From positions 2,389,501-2,453,500 of the forward strand of contig NZ_CP106735.1 in the NCBI RefSeq assembly GCF_025639805.1: 64,000 nucleotides of DNA, written 5' to 3'. This DNA comes from Reichenbachiella carrageenanivorans. Its GTDB lineage: Bacteria; Bacteroidota; Bacteroidia; Cytophagales; Cyclobacteriaceae. Below the pieces are notes generated by a model, which searched no databases, was not told where the DNA came from, and saw only the letters and a list, made by a program, of their open reading frames with translations. Numbering within the stretch: the stretch's first letter is position 1; every line of letters begins with the position of its first letter. Positions 55,134 to 62,526 of this stretch are shown in pieces. The translations under genes were made by a program, and so were the position numbers.

Positions 55134-56033
55134 ATGGTCCAAATAGAAAAAGTCATAACTTATACAGGGCATTCAGATGCCGTCTATACCCTAGAATGTG
55201 GCGTGGAGCCACATCAGTTTTATTCGGCTGGTGGCGATGGCAATATTGTAGAATGGGATCTCAATCAAACAGACGCAGGAAGGTTGATTGCCAAAGTGAA
55301 TGCTTCGGTTTATTGTCTTCGGTTGGTCCCTGAGCGCCATTTACTCGTAGTTGCGCAGAATTACGAAGGGATTCACCTTATAGATGTCTTGTCTCACAAA
55401 GAAGTAGGTTCATTACGATTTACGGATTCAGCCATTTTTGATATGAAAGTGGTCGGTGACTTATTGCTAGTGGCGACTGGAGAGGGCAAATTGATCGTGA
55501 TTGATTTGCCTAAACTTAAAGTGGTGCATGAACTGGAAATCTCTGATCAAAACTTACGAGATCTATTAATTACAAGCGACGGACATTGCCTAGTGGGATC
55601 TAGTGATGGATATATTAGAAAATATCGCATATCAGATTTTCAATTGGTTAAAGAAGTAGAAGCTCATAGCAATTCTGTTTTTACACTTTTACAAAAAGGA
55701 AATACCATCATAAGTGGAAGTAGAGACGCTCGGTTGAAGTTCTGGGATGCGACTACGCTTCTTGAAGACGAGTCGATCAATGCGCACATGTATGCGATTA
55801 ACGACATTGCTGAACGAAAAGATGGTGCCTATTTGGCAACAGCCAGTATGGACAAAACCATTAAGGTATGGGATTACGCACAGCGCAAGCTGATCAAAGT
55901 GATAGATAAAGCAAGGCATCAAGGGCATTTGACGTCAGTGAATAAATTGCTCTGGATGGAGTATAAGGACTTTTTGATATCATGTAGCGATGACCGTTCT
56001 ATTGGGGTATGGCGCATTGATATTAAAAAATAA
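55134..56033 (+). CDS. WD40-repeat protein
   Basis: This 299-residue cytoplasmic protein is made of about seven WD40 blades, for example YTGHSDAVYTLECG...SAGGDGNIVEWDL, EAHSNSVFTLL...SGSRDARLKFWD, AHMYAINDI...TASMDKTIKVWDY and HLTSVNKLL...SCSDDRSIGVWRI. It would form one beta-propeller and serve as a protein-interaction platform. No enzyme domain is attached. It is the last gene after greA and the HIT gene. Confidence 0.92.
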   Translation: MVQIEKVITYTGHSDAVYTLECGVEPHQFYSAGGDGNIVEWDLNQTDAGRLIAKVNASVYCLRLVPERHLLVVAQNYEGIHLIDVLSHKEVGSLRFTDSAIFDMKVVGDLLLVATGEGKLIVIDLPKLKVVHELEISDQNLRDLLITSDGHCLVGSSDGYIRKYRISDFQLVKEVEAHSNSVFTLLQKGNTIISGSRDARLKFWDATTLLEDESINAHMYAINDIAERKDGAYLATASMDKTIKVWDYAQRKLIKVIDKARHQGHLTSVNKLLWMEYKDFLISCSDDRSIGVWRIDIKK

Positions 56034-56332
56034 TGATTATTATTGCATATATAAGCCGCCCATTAAGTAAATAAACTACCAGTTTGTACGTAATGAATAA
56101 GCGTGTTAAGATTGCTAGGTGTAGAAAACTAGGAGTCAAGACAGCTTTGACAAGACATCTTTCGGATAAGGTGATTCAATCATAATTGATCCCTTTGGTG
56201 TTTATTTAAACGATCTATTAGACAGATGAAATCAGTTATTACGTGTTTGACCTTCATTAGAAGGATGAACCAAAGTATAGCGATAGGATCAACTCTGGTA
56301 ATGCAGAGGTCTTTGAAAAGAAATTTGGACAC
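56034..56332. other. Intergenic region before the DivIVA-domain gene
   Basis: These 299 bases hold no clear gene, promoter match or terminator. Two short frames (30 and about 36 codons) were considered and not accepted. The composition is AT-rich. The 5-bp repeat GTCAA/TTGAC near 56143-56159 is the only dyad seen. Confidence 0.5.
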
Positions 56333-57163
56333 ATGAAAATTACTCCATTAGAAATTAGGCAAAAAACGTTCGAGAAAGCCTTTCGTGGGCTTGATAAGGA
56401 CGAGGTAACGGCATTTTTATTATCCCTTTCACACGAATGGGAGCGGTTTCTTGACGAAAACAAGGAATTAAAACAACAGCGTGAAAAACTGGAAAAAGAA
56501 GTTCAAAAACTACGAGAAGTAGAAACGACTTTATTTAAGACGCTAAAAACAGCAGAAGATACTGGTGCTAATGTGATCGATCAGGCGAATCGTACAGCGG
56601 CACTTCACATGAAAGAGACGCAAATCAACGCAGATGCTATGATTAGTGATGCTAAAAATAAGGCGCGTACAATCATAGAAAAAGCCGAAATGGAAGCTCG
56701 AGAAGTCATGGAAGAAATGACTAATGAAGTGAAAGAACTCGAAGAAAGTTATCGTATTATCGAGAATCAAAGGGAAAATATCATTTCACAACTCAAGATA
56801 CTTTCAGGTGATGTAATGTCTAAGGTGGATAATATCAAACTTCAGGAGTCTGGTATTGAAACACACGTGAAAAAGGTGAAGCAGTTGCTTCGTGAAACTT
56901 CTGAACGCGTGAGTAATCATTCGGATGAAAGCGTATCTAAAATAGATTCGATCAAACTTGATGAGGTGAAAGCTCCCGTGATCAAAACGGAACGAGTAGA
57001 AGAACCAAAGCAGGAAGACCCTGATCGGACGATCGTAAAGAAAAACTACATCTCAGAAGAGAATCCAATTGCCAGAAATATCCCTGCAGTACCTGCGCCA
57101 AAAACTAAGAAGGAAACAGTAGCAGACGGAGGCTTGTCTTTTTTTGATGAACTGGAAGATTAA
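56333..57163 (+). CDS. DivIVA-domain coiled-coil protein
   Basis: This 276-residue protein starts with a DivIVA/GpsB-type domain (1-35: KITPLEIRQKTFEKAFRGLDKDEVTAFL). A long coiled coil follows (about 38-200, rich in Glu, Lys and Asn), then a charged linker and a conserved-looking C-terminal tail (GLSFFDELED). The N-terminal domain can bind curved membrane in Gram-positive bacteria; in Bacteroidota its role is unclear. It is 3 bases ahead of folB, so the two are co-transcribed. Confidence 0.88.
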   Translation: MKITPLEIRQKTFEKAFRGLDKDEVTAFLLSLSHEWERFLDENKELKQQREKLEKEVQKLREVETTLFKTLKTAEDTGANVIDQANRTAALHMKETQINADAMISDAKNKARTIIEKAEMEAREVMEEMTNEVKELEESYRIIENQRENIISQLKILSGDVMSKVDNIKLQESGIETHVKKVKQLLRETSERVSNHSDESVSKIDSIKLDEVKAPVIKTERVEEPKQEDPDRTIVKKNYISEENPIARNIPAVPAPKTKKETVADGGLSFFDELED

Positions 57164-57166
57164 TCA

Positions 57167-57520
57167 ATGACTATAATAAAGCTGGAGGGTTTGGACTTCT
57201 TTGCCCATCACGGGTATTATGAAGAAGAACGTAAGGTGGGAAATAAGTATACGGTAGATGTAGAGGTTGTTTTGGCTTCTACTACATTTACCGACGATGA
57301 TTTGGATCATACGATCAATTACGAAGAAATCTATATGACCGTTTCGGCGATCATGTCTGTATCTACCAAACTATTAGAAACACTGGCCTCTGCCATATGC
57401 AGAGAATTGCTTTTGCAATTTCCATCAGTAGAGCAAGTTAATGCAGTGGTGAGTAAGCATAACCCTCCGATAAAAGGCGTATGCAATAAAGCTTCAGTTG
57501 CTATTTCTCAAAGCCGATAA
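57167..57520 (+). CDS. folB: Dihydroneopterin aldolase
   Basis: This 117-residue protein has the FolB pattern: IKLEGLDFFAHHGYYEEERKVGNKYTVDVEV with the substrate-binding Tyr and Glu, TINYEEIY, LLETLASAIC, and a C-terminal KHNPPIKGVCNKASVAI. It cleaves dihydroneopterin to hydroxymethyl-dihydropterin and glycolaldehyde in folate synthesis. It is 3 bases after the DivIVA-domain gene. Confidence 0.95.
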   Translation: MTIIKLEGLDFFAHHGYYEEERKVGNKYTVDVEVVLASTTFTDDDLDHTINYEEIYMTVSAIMSVSTKLLETLASAICRELLLQFPSVEQVNAVVSKHNPPIKGVCNKASVAISQSR

Positions 57521-57535
57521 TTTCTTACCTCCTTC

Positions 57536-57566
57536 TTGCAACCTTCTTTAGTGATTCATCTCTTTG
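57536..57566 (+). promoter_or_regulatory. Putative promoter of the DUF4097 gene
   Basis: TTG (57536-57538) is separated by 20 bases from TCTCTTTG (57559-57566), one mismatch from TAnnTTTG. It ends 26 bases before the start codon. Confidence 0.45.
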
Positions 57567-57592
57567 TGTTGTATCTATTACAATAGAAAGTC

Positions 57593-58678
57593 ATGAAAAA
57601 ACTATACATATACTCCCTCGCCTTGTTTGGGATCTTACTCTCATATGAAAGTATCGCGCAAAAACAGAAATTTTCTTACAATGAGACGTACCAAGTTTCT
57701 AATTCACCCACACTTAGTATCAGTTCTCAGGATGGAGATATTGACATATATCCATCTGATAAAAATGTGATAGAGGTGTTTTACATTGTCAAACAGAACA
57801 ATGAGGTATTGGACATAACTTCAAGTCAATTAGAAGATGATTTTATAATTGAAATATCTTCAGGGGTCGACTATTTGAATATTTCTGTGAAGCAGCGATA
57901 CGAGTACCGAATGATGGATTGGAGTGATCGCAAGAAAATCTCCTTCGAGATTTATACACCTTTCAAGACTTCATGTGATTTACTTTGTTCAGATGGAGAT
58001 ATCAAACTTCTTGGCTTGTCTGCAGATCAAAAATTGCGCAGTAGCGATGGAGATATTTCAGTAGATAAGGTAAAGGGCTCTGTGTATGCGAAGACGTCTG
58101 ATGGTGATCTGCTAGTGCGAGAGATCGTAGGGAATGTGGAGCCGCTAACGAGTGATGGGGATGTGAAGTTGGTAAATATTACGGGAGATGTAGATGGACG
58201 AACCTCGGATGGAGATGTGGATATTCAAGGAGTTAAGGGGTTGGTATCAATGGTGACTAGTGATGGTGATATTAATGCAGAAGCCATAGTTGGAGATTTG
58301 AAACTTACTAGTAGTGATGGAGATATTCGCTTAACGCAATCTCGAGGAGCGATGATACTTAGCACTTCAGATGGCAACATATCCTTTAGAGATCTGGCAG
58401 GATCTCTGAAAGCACGTACTTCTGATGGGCAGGTCAAGGGTAATATGATTAGTTTGGACGGGGATTTAGAACTACGTACTTCTGATGGTAATATAGAAGT
58501 GGAAGTGCCTGCTGATTTAGGATTGAATTTACTCTTGAGAGGAGAATCAATACGTACCACGTTGAGGGGATTTTCAGGTGTGTCTAAAGATCATGTAGTA
58601 GATGGAGAGATAAATGGAGGAGGAATTCTTATCAACCTTCATGCATCGGACGGATATGTGACTTTGACTTACGAATAA
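57593..58678 (+). CDS. Exported DUF4097 beta-repeat protein with SDGD repeats
   Basis: This 361-residue protein has a signal peptide (ending SIAQ, about residue 22). The rest is a series of about twelve strands with the motif (S/T)SDG(D/N/Q) roughly every 19-20 residues, for example SDGDIKLLG, SSDGDISVDK, TSDGDLLVRE, TSDGDVKLVN, TSDGNISFRD. This is the DUF4097 pattern, a putative adhesin-like right-handed beta-helix or solenoid. Asp-rich turns could bind calcium. It is exported with no lipid anchor. It stands alone between its own promoter and a strong terminator; the partner is unknown. Confidence 0.88.
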   Translation: MKKLYIYSLALFGILLSYESIAQKQKFSYNETYQVSNSPTLSISSQDGDIDIYPSDKNVIEVFYIVKQNNEVLDITSSQLEDDFIIEISSGVDYLNISVKQRYEYRMMDWSDRKKISFEIYTPFKTSCDLLCSDGDIKLLGLSADQKLRSSDGDISVDKVKGSVYAKTSDGDLLVREIVGNVEPLTSDGDVKLVNITGDVDGRTSDGDVDIQGVKGLVSMVTSDGDINAEAIVGDLKLTSSDGDIRLTQSRGAMILSTSDGNISFRDLAGSLKARTSDGQVKGNMISLDGDLELRTSDGNIEVEVPADLGLNLLLRGESIRTTLRGFSGVSKDHVVDGEINGGGILINLHASDGYVTLTYE

Positions 58679-58701
58679 GATTAAAAGAACTAAAGCTTCA
58701 G

Positions 58702-58738
58702 AAAAGGGTCTCTTGCAATATGCAAGAGACCCTTTTTT
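58702..58738 (+). terminator. Terminator of the DUF4097 gene
   Basis: A perfect 16-bp stem (AAAAGGGTCTCTTGCA with its complement) around the loop ATA, ending in six T. It begins 23 bases after the stop codon. Confidence 0.95.
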
Positions 58739-58790
58739 GTTCATTAATAATCTTCATTAAAATACAATGTTTGATAATTCTAATTATATA

Positions 58791-58806
58791 TTTAGATAAG
58801 TCTAAA
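58791..58806. promoter_or_regulatory. DtxR/MntR-like palindrome over the promoter of the di-heme operon
   Basis: TTTAGA and TCTAAA are exact inverted copies around TAAG. The TTTAG-n6-CTAAA form resembles sites of DtxR-family (iron or manganese) repressors. It occupies the -33 position relative to the -7 element at 58815, so a bound repressor would block RNA polymerase. Confidence 0.55.
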
Positions 58807-58814
58807 AATAATTG

Positions 58815-58822
58815 TAGATTTG
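58815..58822 (+). promoter_or_regulatory. Putative -7 element of the di-heme/Rieske/barrel operon
   Basis: TAGATTTG matches TAnnTTTG exactly, 27 bases before the start codon. No clear TTG is found at the -33 distance; the palindrome lies there instead. Confidence 0.55.
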
Positions 58823-58849
58823 CATGTAAAATAGATTAGAATACTAGAA

Positions 58850-60067
58850 ATGAAGAAAATATTACTTCTTGGATTAATGTGGGGCATGCTGCTGCAAGGT
58901 TGTGAAGAGTTGCTACCAAGTGCTCCCGCTAGCAATGAAATATTGGATGGTCCAATCGAAGGCTTGTCGGCAGCTCAGATGCATACGTTTTTGGCAGGAG
59001 ATGAGGCTTTTTCAGAAGTGTTTGTACCTGAGTCTGGCTTGGGGCCTTATTTTGTTACGTCTTCGTGTGTGACTTGTCATCCTGGGGATGGTAAAGGACA
59101 CCCTTCTTCAGGCCTTACTAGGTTTGGTAAGTTTACCAATGGCAGTTTTGATCACATGCTGGCGCAAGGAGGGCCACAGTTACAGAATCATGCAATCCCT
59201 GGTTTTGAGGCAGAAACTATACCAGCAGAAGCTACTGGGATCACTGTTTTCCTAGCGCCTGCGGTTACAGGGATGGGGCTGCTAGAAGCAGTGCCCGATG
59301 CAGATATTTTGGCAAAAGCTGACCCTAATGACCTCGACTCAGATGGTATTTCAGGAGAACCAAATTATATCATACCTCCAGTTTTTTTCAAACCGAAAAC
59401 TCATCATTTGGCAAATGCAGGTAGGTATATTGGTCGGTTTGGAAAGAAAGCGGGAGCGATCGATTTGCTAATGCAAACAGTAGGAGCATATAAACAAGAC
59501 ATGGGAATTACTTCTGATTTTGATTTAGAAGACCCGATCAATTTTAATGATTCAGAGATCGCTATAGGGCAAGTGGGAGACCCAGAAGTGTCTGCTTCAA
59601 CAGTGAACCAAGTGGTGTTTTATTTGCAAACGCTCAAGCCACCGCTAAGGAGAAAGGCAGAGGATTCGGATGTCATAGAGGGGGAGATGCTGTTTGAACA
59701 AATTGGTTGTGCGACATGTCACTTGCCTACCATGACTAGTGGGCCTCATGCCGTGGAAGCCTTGGCCTATAAGACTTTTCACCCATATACAGACTTACTT
59801 ATGCACGACATGGGGACAGATTTAGACGATGGTTATACAGAGGGGACAGCTATCACTTCTGAGTGGAAAACACCTGCGCTTTGGGGATTGGGGCTGTCTA
59901 AGAATGCACAGGGTGGGTTATACTTTCTGATGCATGACGGTCGAGCAGGGAGTATTGAAGAAGCCATCATGATGCATGGAGGTGAGGCTGCAGCTGCAGC
60001 TGAAAAATTTGAGGCGCTTGCTCAAGCCGACAGAGATTTTGTTGTTAGGTTTTTAGAATCACTTTAA
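58850..60067 (+). CDS. Di-heme c-type oxidoreductase (DHOR/DUF1111 family) lipoprotein
   Basis: This 405-residue protein has lipobox LQGC (Cys18) and two c-type heme sites, CVTCH (73-77) and CATCH (287-291). The DSDGISGEPN motif (163-172) is typical of the DHOR family of di-heme proteins, which are related to bacterial di-heme peroxidases and MauG-like enzymes. It is exported and lipid-anchored, with heme attached in the periplasm. Electron transfer or peroxide/thiol chemistry is possible; the substrate is unknown. It is 4 bases before a Rieske gene, and a metal-repressor-like site overlaps its promoter. Confidence 0.92.
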   Translation: MKKILLLGLMWGMLLQGCEELLPSAPASNEILDGPIEGLSAAQMHTFLAGDEAFSEVFVPESGLGPYFVTSSCVTCHPGDGKGHPSSGLTRFGKFTNGSFDHMLAQGGPQLQNHAIPGFEAETIPAEATGITVFLAPAVTGMGLLEAVPDADILAKADPNDLDSDGISGEPNYIIPPVFFKPKTHHLANAGRYIGRFGKKAGAIDLLMQTVGAYKQDMGITSDFDLEDPINFNDSEIAIGQVGDPEVSASTVNQVVFYLQTLKPPLRRKAEDSDVIEGEMLFEQIGCATCHLPTMTSGPHAVEALAYKTFHPYTDLLMHDMGTDLDDGYTEGTAITSEWKTPALWGLGLSKNAQGGLYFLMHDGRAGSIEEAIMMHGGEAAAAAEKFEALAQADRDFVVRFLESL

Positions 60068-60071
60068 AAAA

Positions 60072-60479
60072 ATGGAACGCAGAGAGTTTATCCAAAAAAG
60101 TGGTGTAGCCTGCCTAGGAATCATAGTAGGTGGTGGTTTGCTATCGGCTTGCACCAAAGTGTATTATGCACAATATGTAGTGGAGGGTAGTCTGATCAAG
60201 GTGGCTAAGTCCGAGTTTTCAGATAGGTCTGCTGTAGTGATTCGAGATCATGGGTTGCCTGCTCCTATTTATGTAGTGAAAGACGGAGAAGTATATACCG
60301 CTGTCTTAATGTTGTGTACGCACTTGGGTTGTGAAATCACTCCGTTTGGACAAGAGTTGCACTGTCCATGTCATGGTAGTGAGTTTTCCAATACAGGGCA
60401 GGTGCTTGCTGGACCAGCAGAAAACCCGCTCAAAAAATTTAAAGTAGAAACCAAAAACGATTTTATCATCATTACCTGA
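60072..60479 (+). CDS. Rieske [2Fe-2S] lipoprotein with Tat-type signal
   Basis: This 135-residue protein starts with a twin-arginine motif (RREFIQKSG), a hydrophobic stretch and lipobox LSAC (Cys27), so it should be exported folded and lipid-anchored. The cluster ligands are complete: CTHLGC (Cys82, His84) and CPCHGS (Cys98, His101), with Cys87 and Cys100 placed for the stabilising disulfide. Such a high-potential Rieske centre could pass electrons to or from the di-heme protein encoded 4 bases upstream. The barrel protein gene follows about 25 bases later. Confidence 0.93.
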   Translation: MERREFIQKSGVACLGIIVGGGLLSACTKVYYAQYVVEGSLIKVAKSEFSDRSAVVIRDHGLPAPIYVVKDGEVYTAVLMLCTHLGCEITPFGQELHCPCHGSEFSNTGQVLAGPAENPLKKFKVETKNDFIIIT

Positions 60480-60504
60480 TAAGGGTGAAGTGACTTGTAT
60501 TTTA

Positions 60505-61704
60505 ATGAAAAACATCACCATATTATGTTGTCTAGTTGTGCTGATGAGTGAACAGGCAAGGGGGCAGGAATCAGACTCTTCGTCTTATACCAACTTAGAG
60601 GCTATATTCAATCGGCCGTTTATCTATGAGGCTCAGCGAGGGGTTTCATCGGCCTCCGTAGGGGGGTATGTAGAAGGCAATACCAACTATTTTAGTACAG
60701 ATGGGGTGTCCGATGGGTTTAGTATGGAGCTTCGCCGGTTCAATATTTTCTTGTTTGCGGCTGTGCATGAGCGAATTAAATTTATATCCGAACTGGAATT
60801 TGAGCATGGTACAGAAGAAATAGCTCTAGAAACGGCTTTGTTGGATTTTGAAATTCATCCTGCTTTTGTGTTTCGAATGGGTATTTTATTGCCACCGATT
60901 GGATATTTCAATCAGAATCATGATAGTCCAAAGTGGGATTTTATAGATCGGCCTTTGGTTTCTACTCAGGTGATTCCGTCGACCTTGTCGGAAATGGGGT
61001 TTGGTTTTTATGGTAAAGTACCTGTAGGGCGGCACAAAATCACTTACGAATTATATCTTACCAATGGACTGAGTGATGGTATTATAGAGAATGCTAAAAA
61101 TCGCACCTTTTTAGGTGCTGGCAAATCAGAAGAGATGTTTGCTGAAGATAATAATGGAACGCCTGCGCTTTCGAGTCGTTTTGCTTTTAGTGTACTGGAT
61201 TTGGGTGAGTTTGGGGTGTCTGGCTACACAGGTATTTATAATACTTTCAAAATGGAAGGTGAATTTATCGATGAAAAGAGAAGGGTGAGTCTATTGGCTC
61301 TTGATTGTAATTTCAATTTGGCTAAGTTGAAGTTTGTAAGTGAGACGGCTTGGGTGTTTGTGCAGGTTCCAGATGATTATGGGCAGCAGTTTGGTCATCG
61401 CCAGTTTGGTATTCACCTAGATATGATTTATCCGATTATGAAGAGGGATTTTCTTGGGTGGGCAGGAGTGACTTTGAATTTGATTAACCGTTTGGAATAT
61501 GTTGATTACAATTGGGATAATTTGGAATCTACAGGTACTAAGATTTATGATGAAACCTATGCGATAGTACCAGGTCTAAGTTTGAGGTTTTCGAGCAGTA
61601 CTTTGCTTAGGTTCAATTATAGAAGGCAGTGGGATAGGGACTTTCTGGGCAACCCAGCCTCTAAGACAGCAGGTATTCAGTTTGGGTTTGCTAGCTATTT
61701 TTAG
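60505..61704 (+). CDS. Outer-membrane beta-barrel (porin-like) protein
   Basis: From the ATG at 60505 the protein has 399 residues; a GTG at 60490 is in frame but adds residues ahead of the signal peptide. A signal peptide ends near ARGQ. The mature part has alternating strands ending in aromatic residues (GYVEGNTNYFSTDG, MELRRFNIFLFAAVHERIKFISELEFEHG, LRFNYRRQWDRDF, QFGFASYF), with a C-terminal Phe. It resembles the phosphate-selective porin/OprO-like barrel group loosely. With the upstream lipoproteins it suggests an envelope electron-transfer or metal-handling unit; the solute is unknown. Confidence 0.85.
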   Translation: MKNITILCCLVVLMSEQARGQESDSSSYTNLEAIFNRPFIYEAQRGVSSASVGGYVEGNTNYFSTDGVSDGFSMELRRFNIFLFAAVHERIKFISELEFEHGTEEIALETALLDFEIHPAFVFRMGILLPPIGYFNQNHDSPKWDFIDRPLVSTQVIPSTLSEMGFGFYGKVPVGRHKITYELYLTNGLSDGIIENAKNRTFLGAGKSEEMFAEDNNGTPALSSRFAFSVLDLGEFGVSGYTGIYNTFKMEGEFIDEKRRVSLLALDCNFNLAKLKFVSETAWVFVQVPDDYGQQFGHRQFGIHLDMIYPIMKRDFLGWAGVTLNLINRLEYVDYNWDNLESTGTKIYDETYAIVPGLSLRFSSSTLLRFNYRRQWDRDFLGNPASKTAGIQFGFASYF

Positions 61705-61706
61705 AT

Positions 61707-61762
61707 AAAAAAATTGAGACCTGCCTTTAACACCCGTTTGGTGTACTAGAACAAGTCTCAAT
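61707..61762 (-). terminator. Long-stem terminator for the 99-residue repeat-protein gene
   Basis: ATTGAGAC (61713-61720) and GTCTCAAT (61755-61762) form the outer 8-bp stem, and ACACC/GGTGT an inner 5-bp stem around CGTTT. Read on the minus strand, a T7 tract (61707-61713) directly follows, so it ends the minus-strand gene; it may also slow the converging barrel gene. Confidence 0.8.
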
Positions 61763-61830
61763 GTGCATAAGAAGAAAATTGATCTTTTGGTAATTGGATC
61801 GCCTTAAGAAGGACTTATCTAATTACCTTG

Positions 61831-62130
61831 TTATTGCCAAGGCTTGTAGTTTTTAGCTGCAGGGCCTTTTAGGCTAGTTCTTTGGGTATCTCTTTTGATC
61901 ACTACCTTGTCTTTGTTGGTAGTGCTAGTTTCCCAAACTTTTTTGTTTTTTGCCTCTGGGCCTTTTACCACCTCCTTGTTGGCGTCTGTATAGACTACAA
62001 TAGAAGGGCTGTCGTCTTGCCAAACTTTATAATTTTTTGCTTTAGGACCTTTGAGGTCATTTTTGCTTTGTGCCTGAGTCACTGCGCATACTGCTAAGCA
62101 TACGGTGAGTGTAAATATTAGCTTTTTCAT
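61831..62130 (-). CDS. Small exported protein with three GP-AKN-K-W repeats
   Basis: From the ATG at 62130 the protein has 99 residues; the frame is open upstream but the added 22 residues would precede the signal peptide. The signal peptide ends TQAQ (about 21). The mature 78 residues contain three copies of a 13-residue unit: LKGPKAKNYKVWQ (26-38), VKGPEAKNKKVWE (55-67) and LKGPAAKNYKPWQ (87-99), spaced 29 and 32 residues apart. It is very basic and has no Cys. No family was recognised. It is a single gene between a long terminator and an empty region. Confidence 0.8.
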   Translation of the reverse strand: MKKLIFTLTVCLAVCAVTQAQSKNDLKGPKAKNYKVWQDDSPSIVVYTDANKEVVKGPEAKNKKVWETSTTNKDKVVIKRDTQRTSLKGPAAKNYKPWQ

Positions 62131-62526
62131 CGTGTAGTAATTTTGGTGTTTAACATCAAATTGACTGTCTGAATTACAAAGGCAAGATAGAGCCATTTTG
62201 AACCGCAGGAGGTCTATATAATTCCCTAAATTGCTCTCGGTATATTTACGGATATGCCCTCTAGTGGGTTTTAGGGCGCTTTTTCACGTGTTTATCGATA
62301 AGGGTATTTGTGGGTCTTCTTTTTGTCATAGCTCGGTTGAATTGCTAGTTTTTGGTTAAAAAAAAGACCTAAATATCATGAAAAAGCAAAAGCAATGTAG
62401 AAGGCGCTGTATTTTTCATCGCTCAGTATGATCAATGTTTTTTTAGCTGATTTTTATGGGGTGTATGTTTTGGAGGACAGGATATCCGCCAGAATGTTGT
62501 TTGCTAGGTACCTGGTCAGATGTATT
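62131..62526. other. Intergenic region between the repeat-protein gene and the sensor kinase
   Basis: These 396 bases hold no accepted gene. A GCCCT/AGGGC hairpin with a following T run is at 62256-62284. Both flanking genes are on the minus strand, so the region should contain the promoter of the repeat-protein gene and the end of the kinase transcript. No clear -7 element was found. Confidence 0.5.
62256..62284 (+). terminator. Orphan terminator-like hairpin
   Basis: GCCCT and AGGGC pair over 5 bp with a 12-base loop and are followed by GCTTTTT on the plus strand. No plus-strand gene ends nearby, so it could serve an unseen small RNA or be chance. Confidence 0.35.

Noticed and set aside
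56093..56336. Two short plus-strand frames (30 and about 36 codons) before the DivIVA-domain gene
   Set aside because: No family match, no promoter or ribosome-site support; one only touches the next start by 4 bases.
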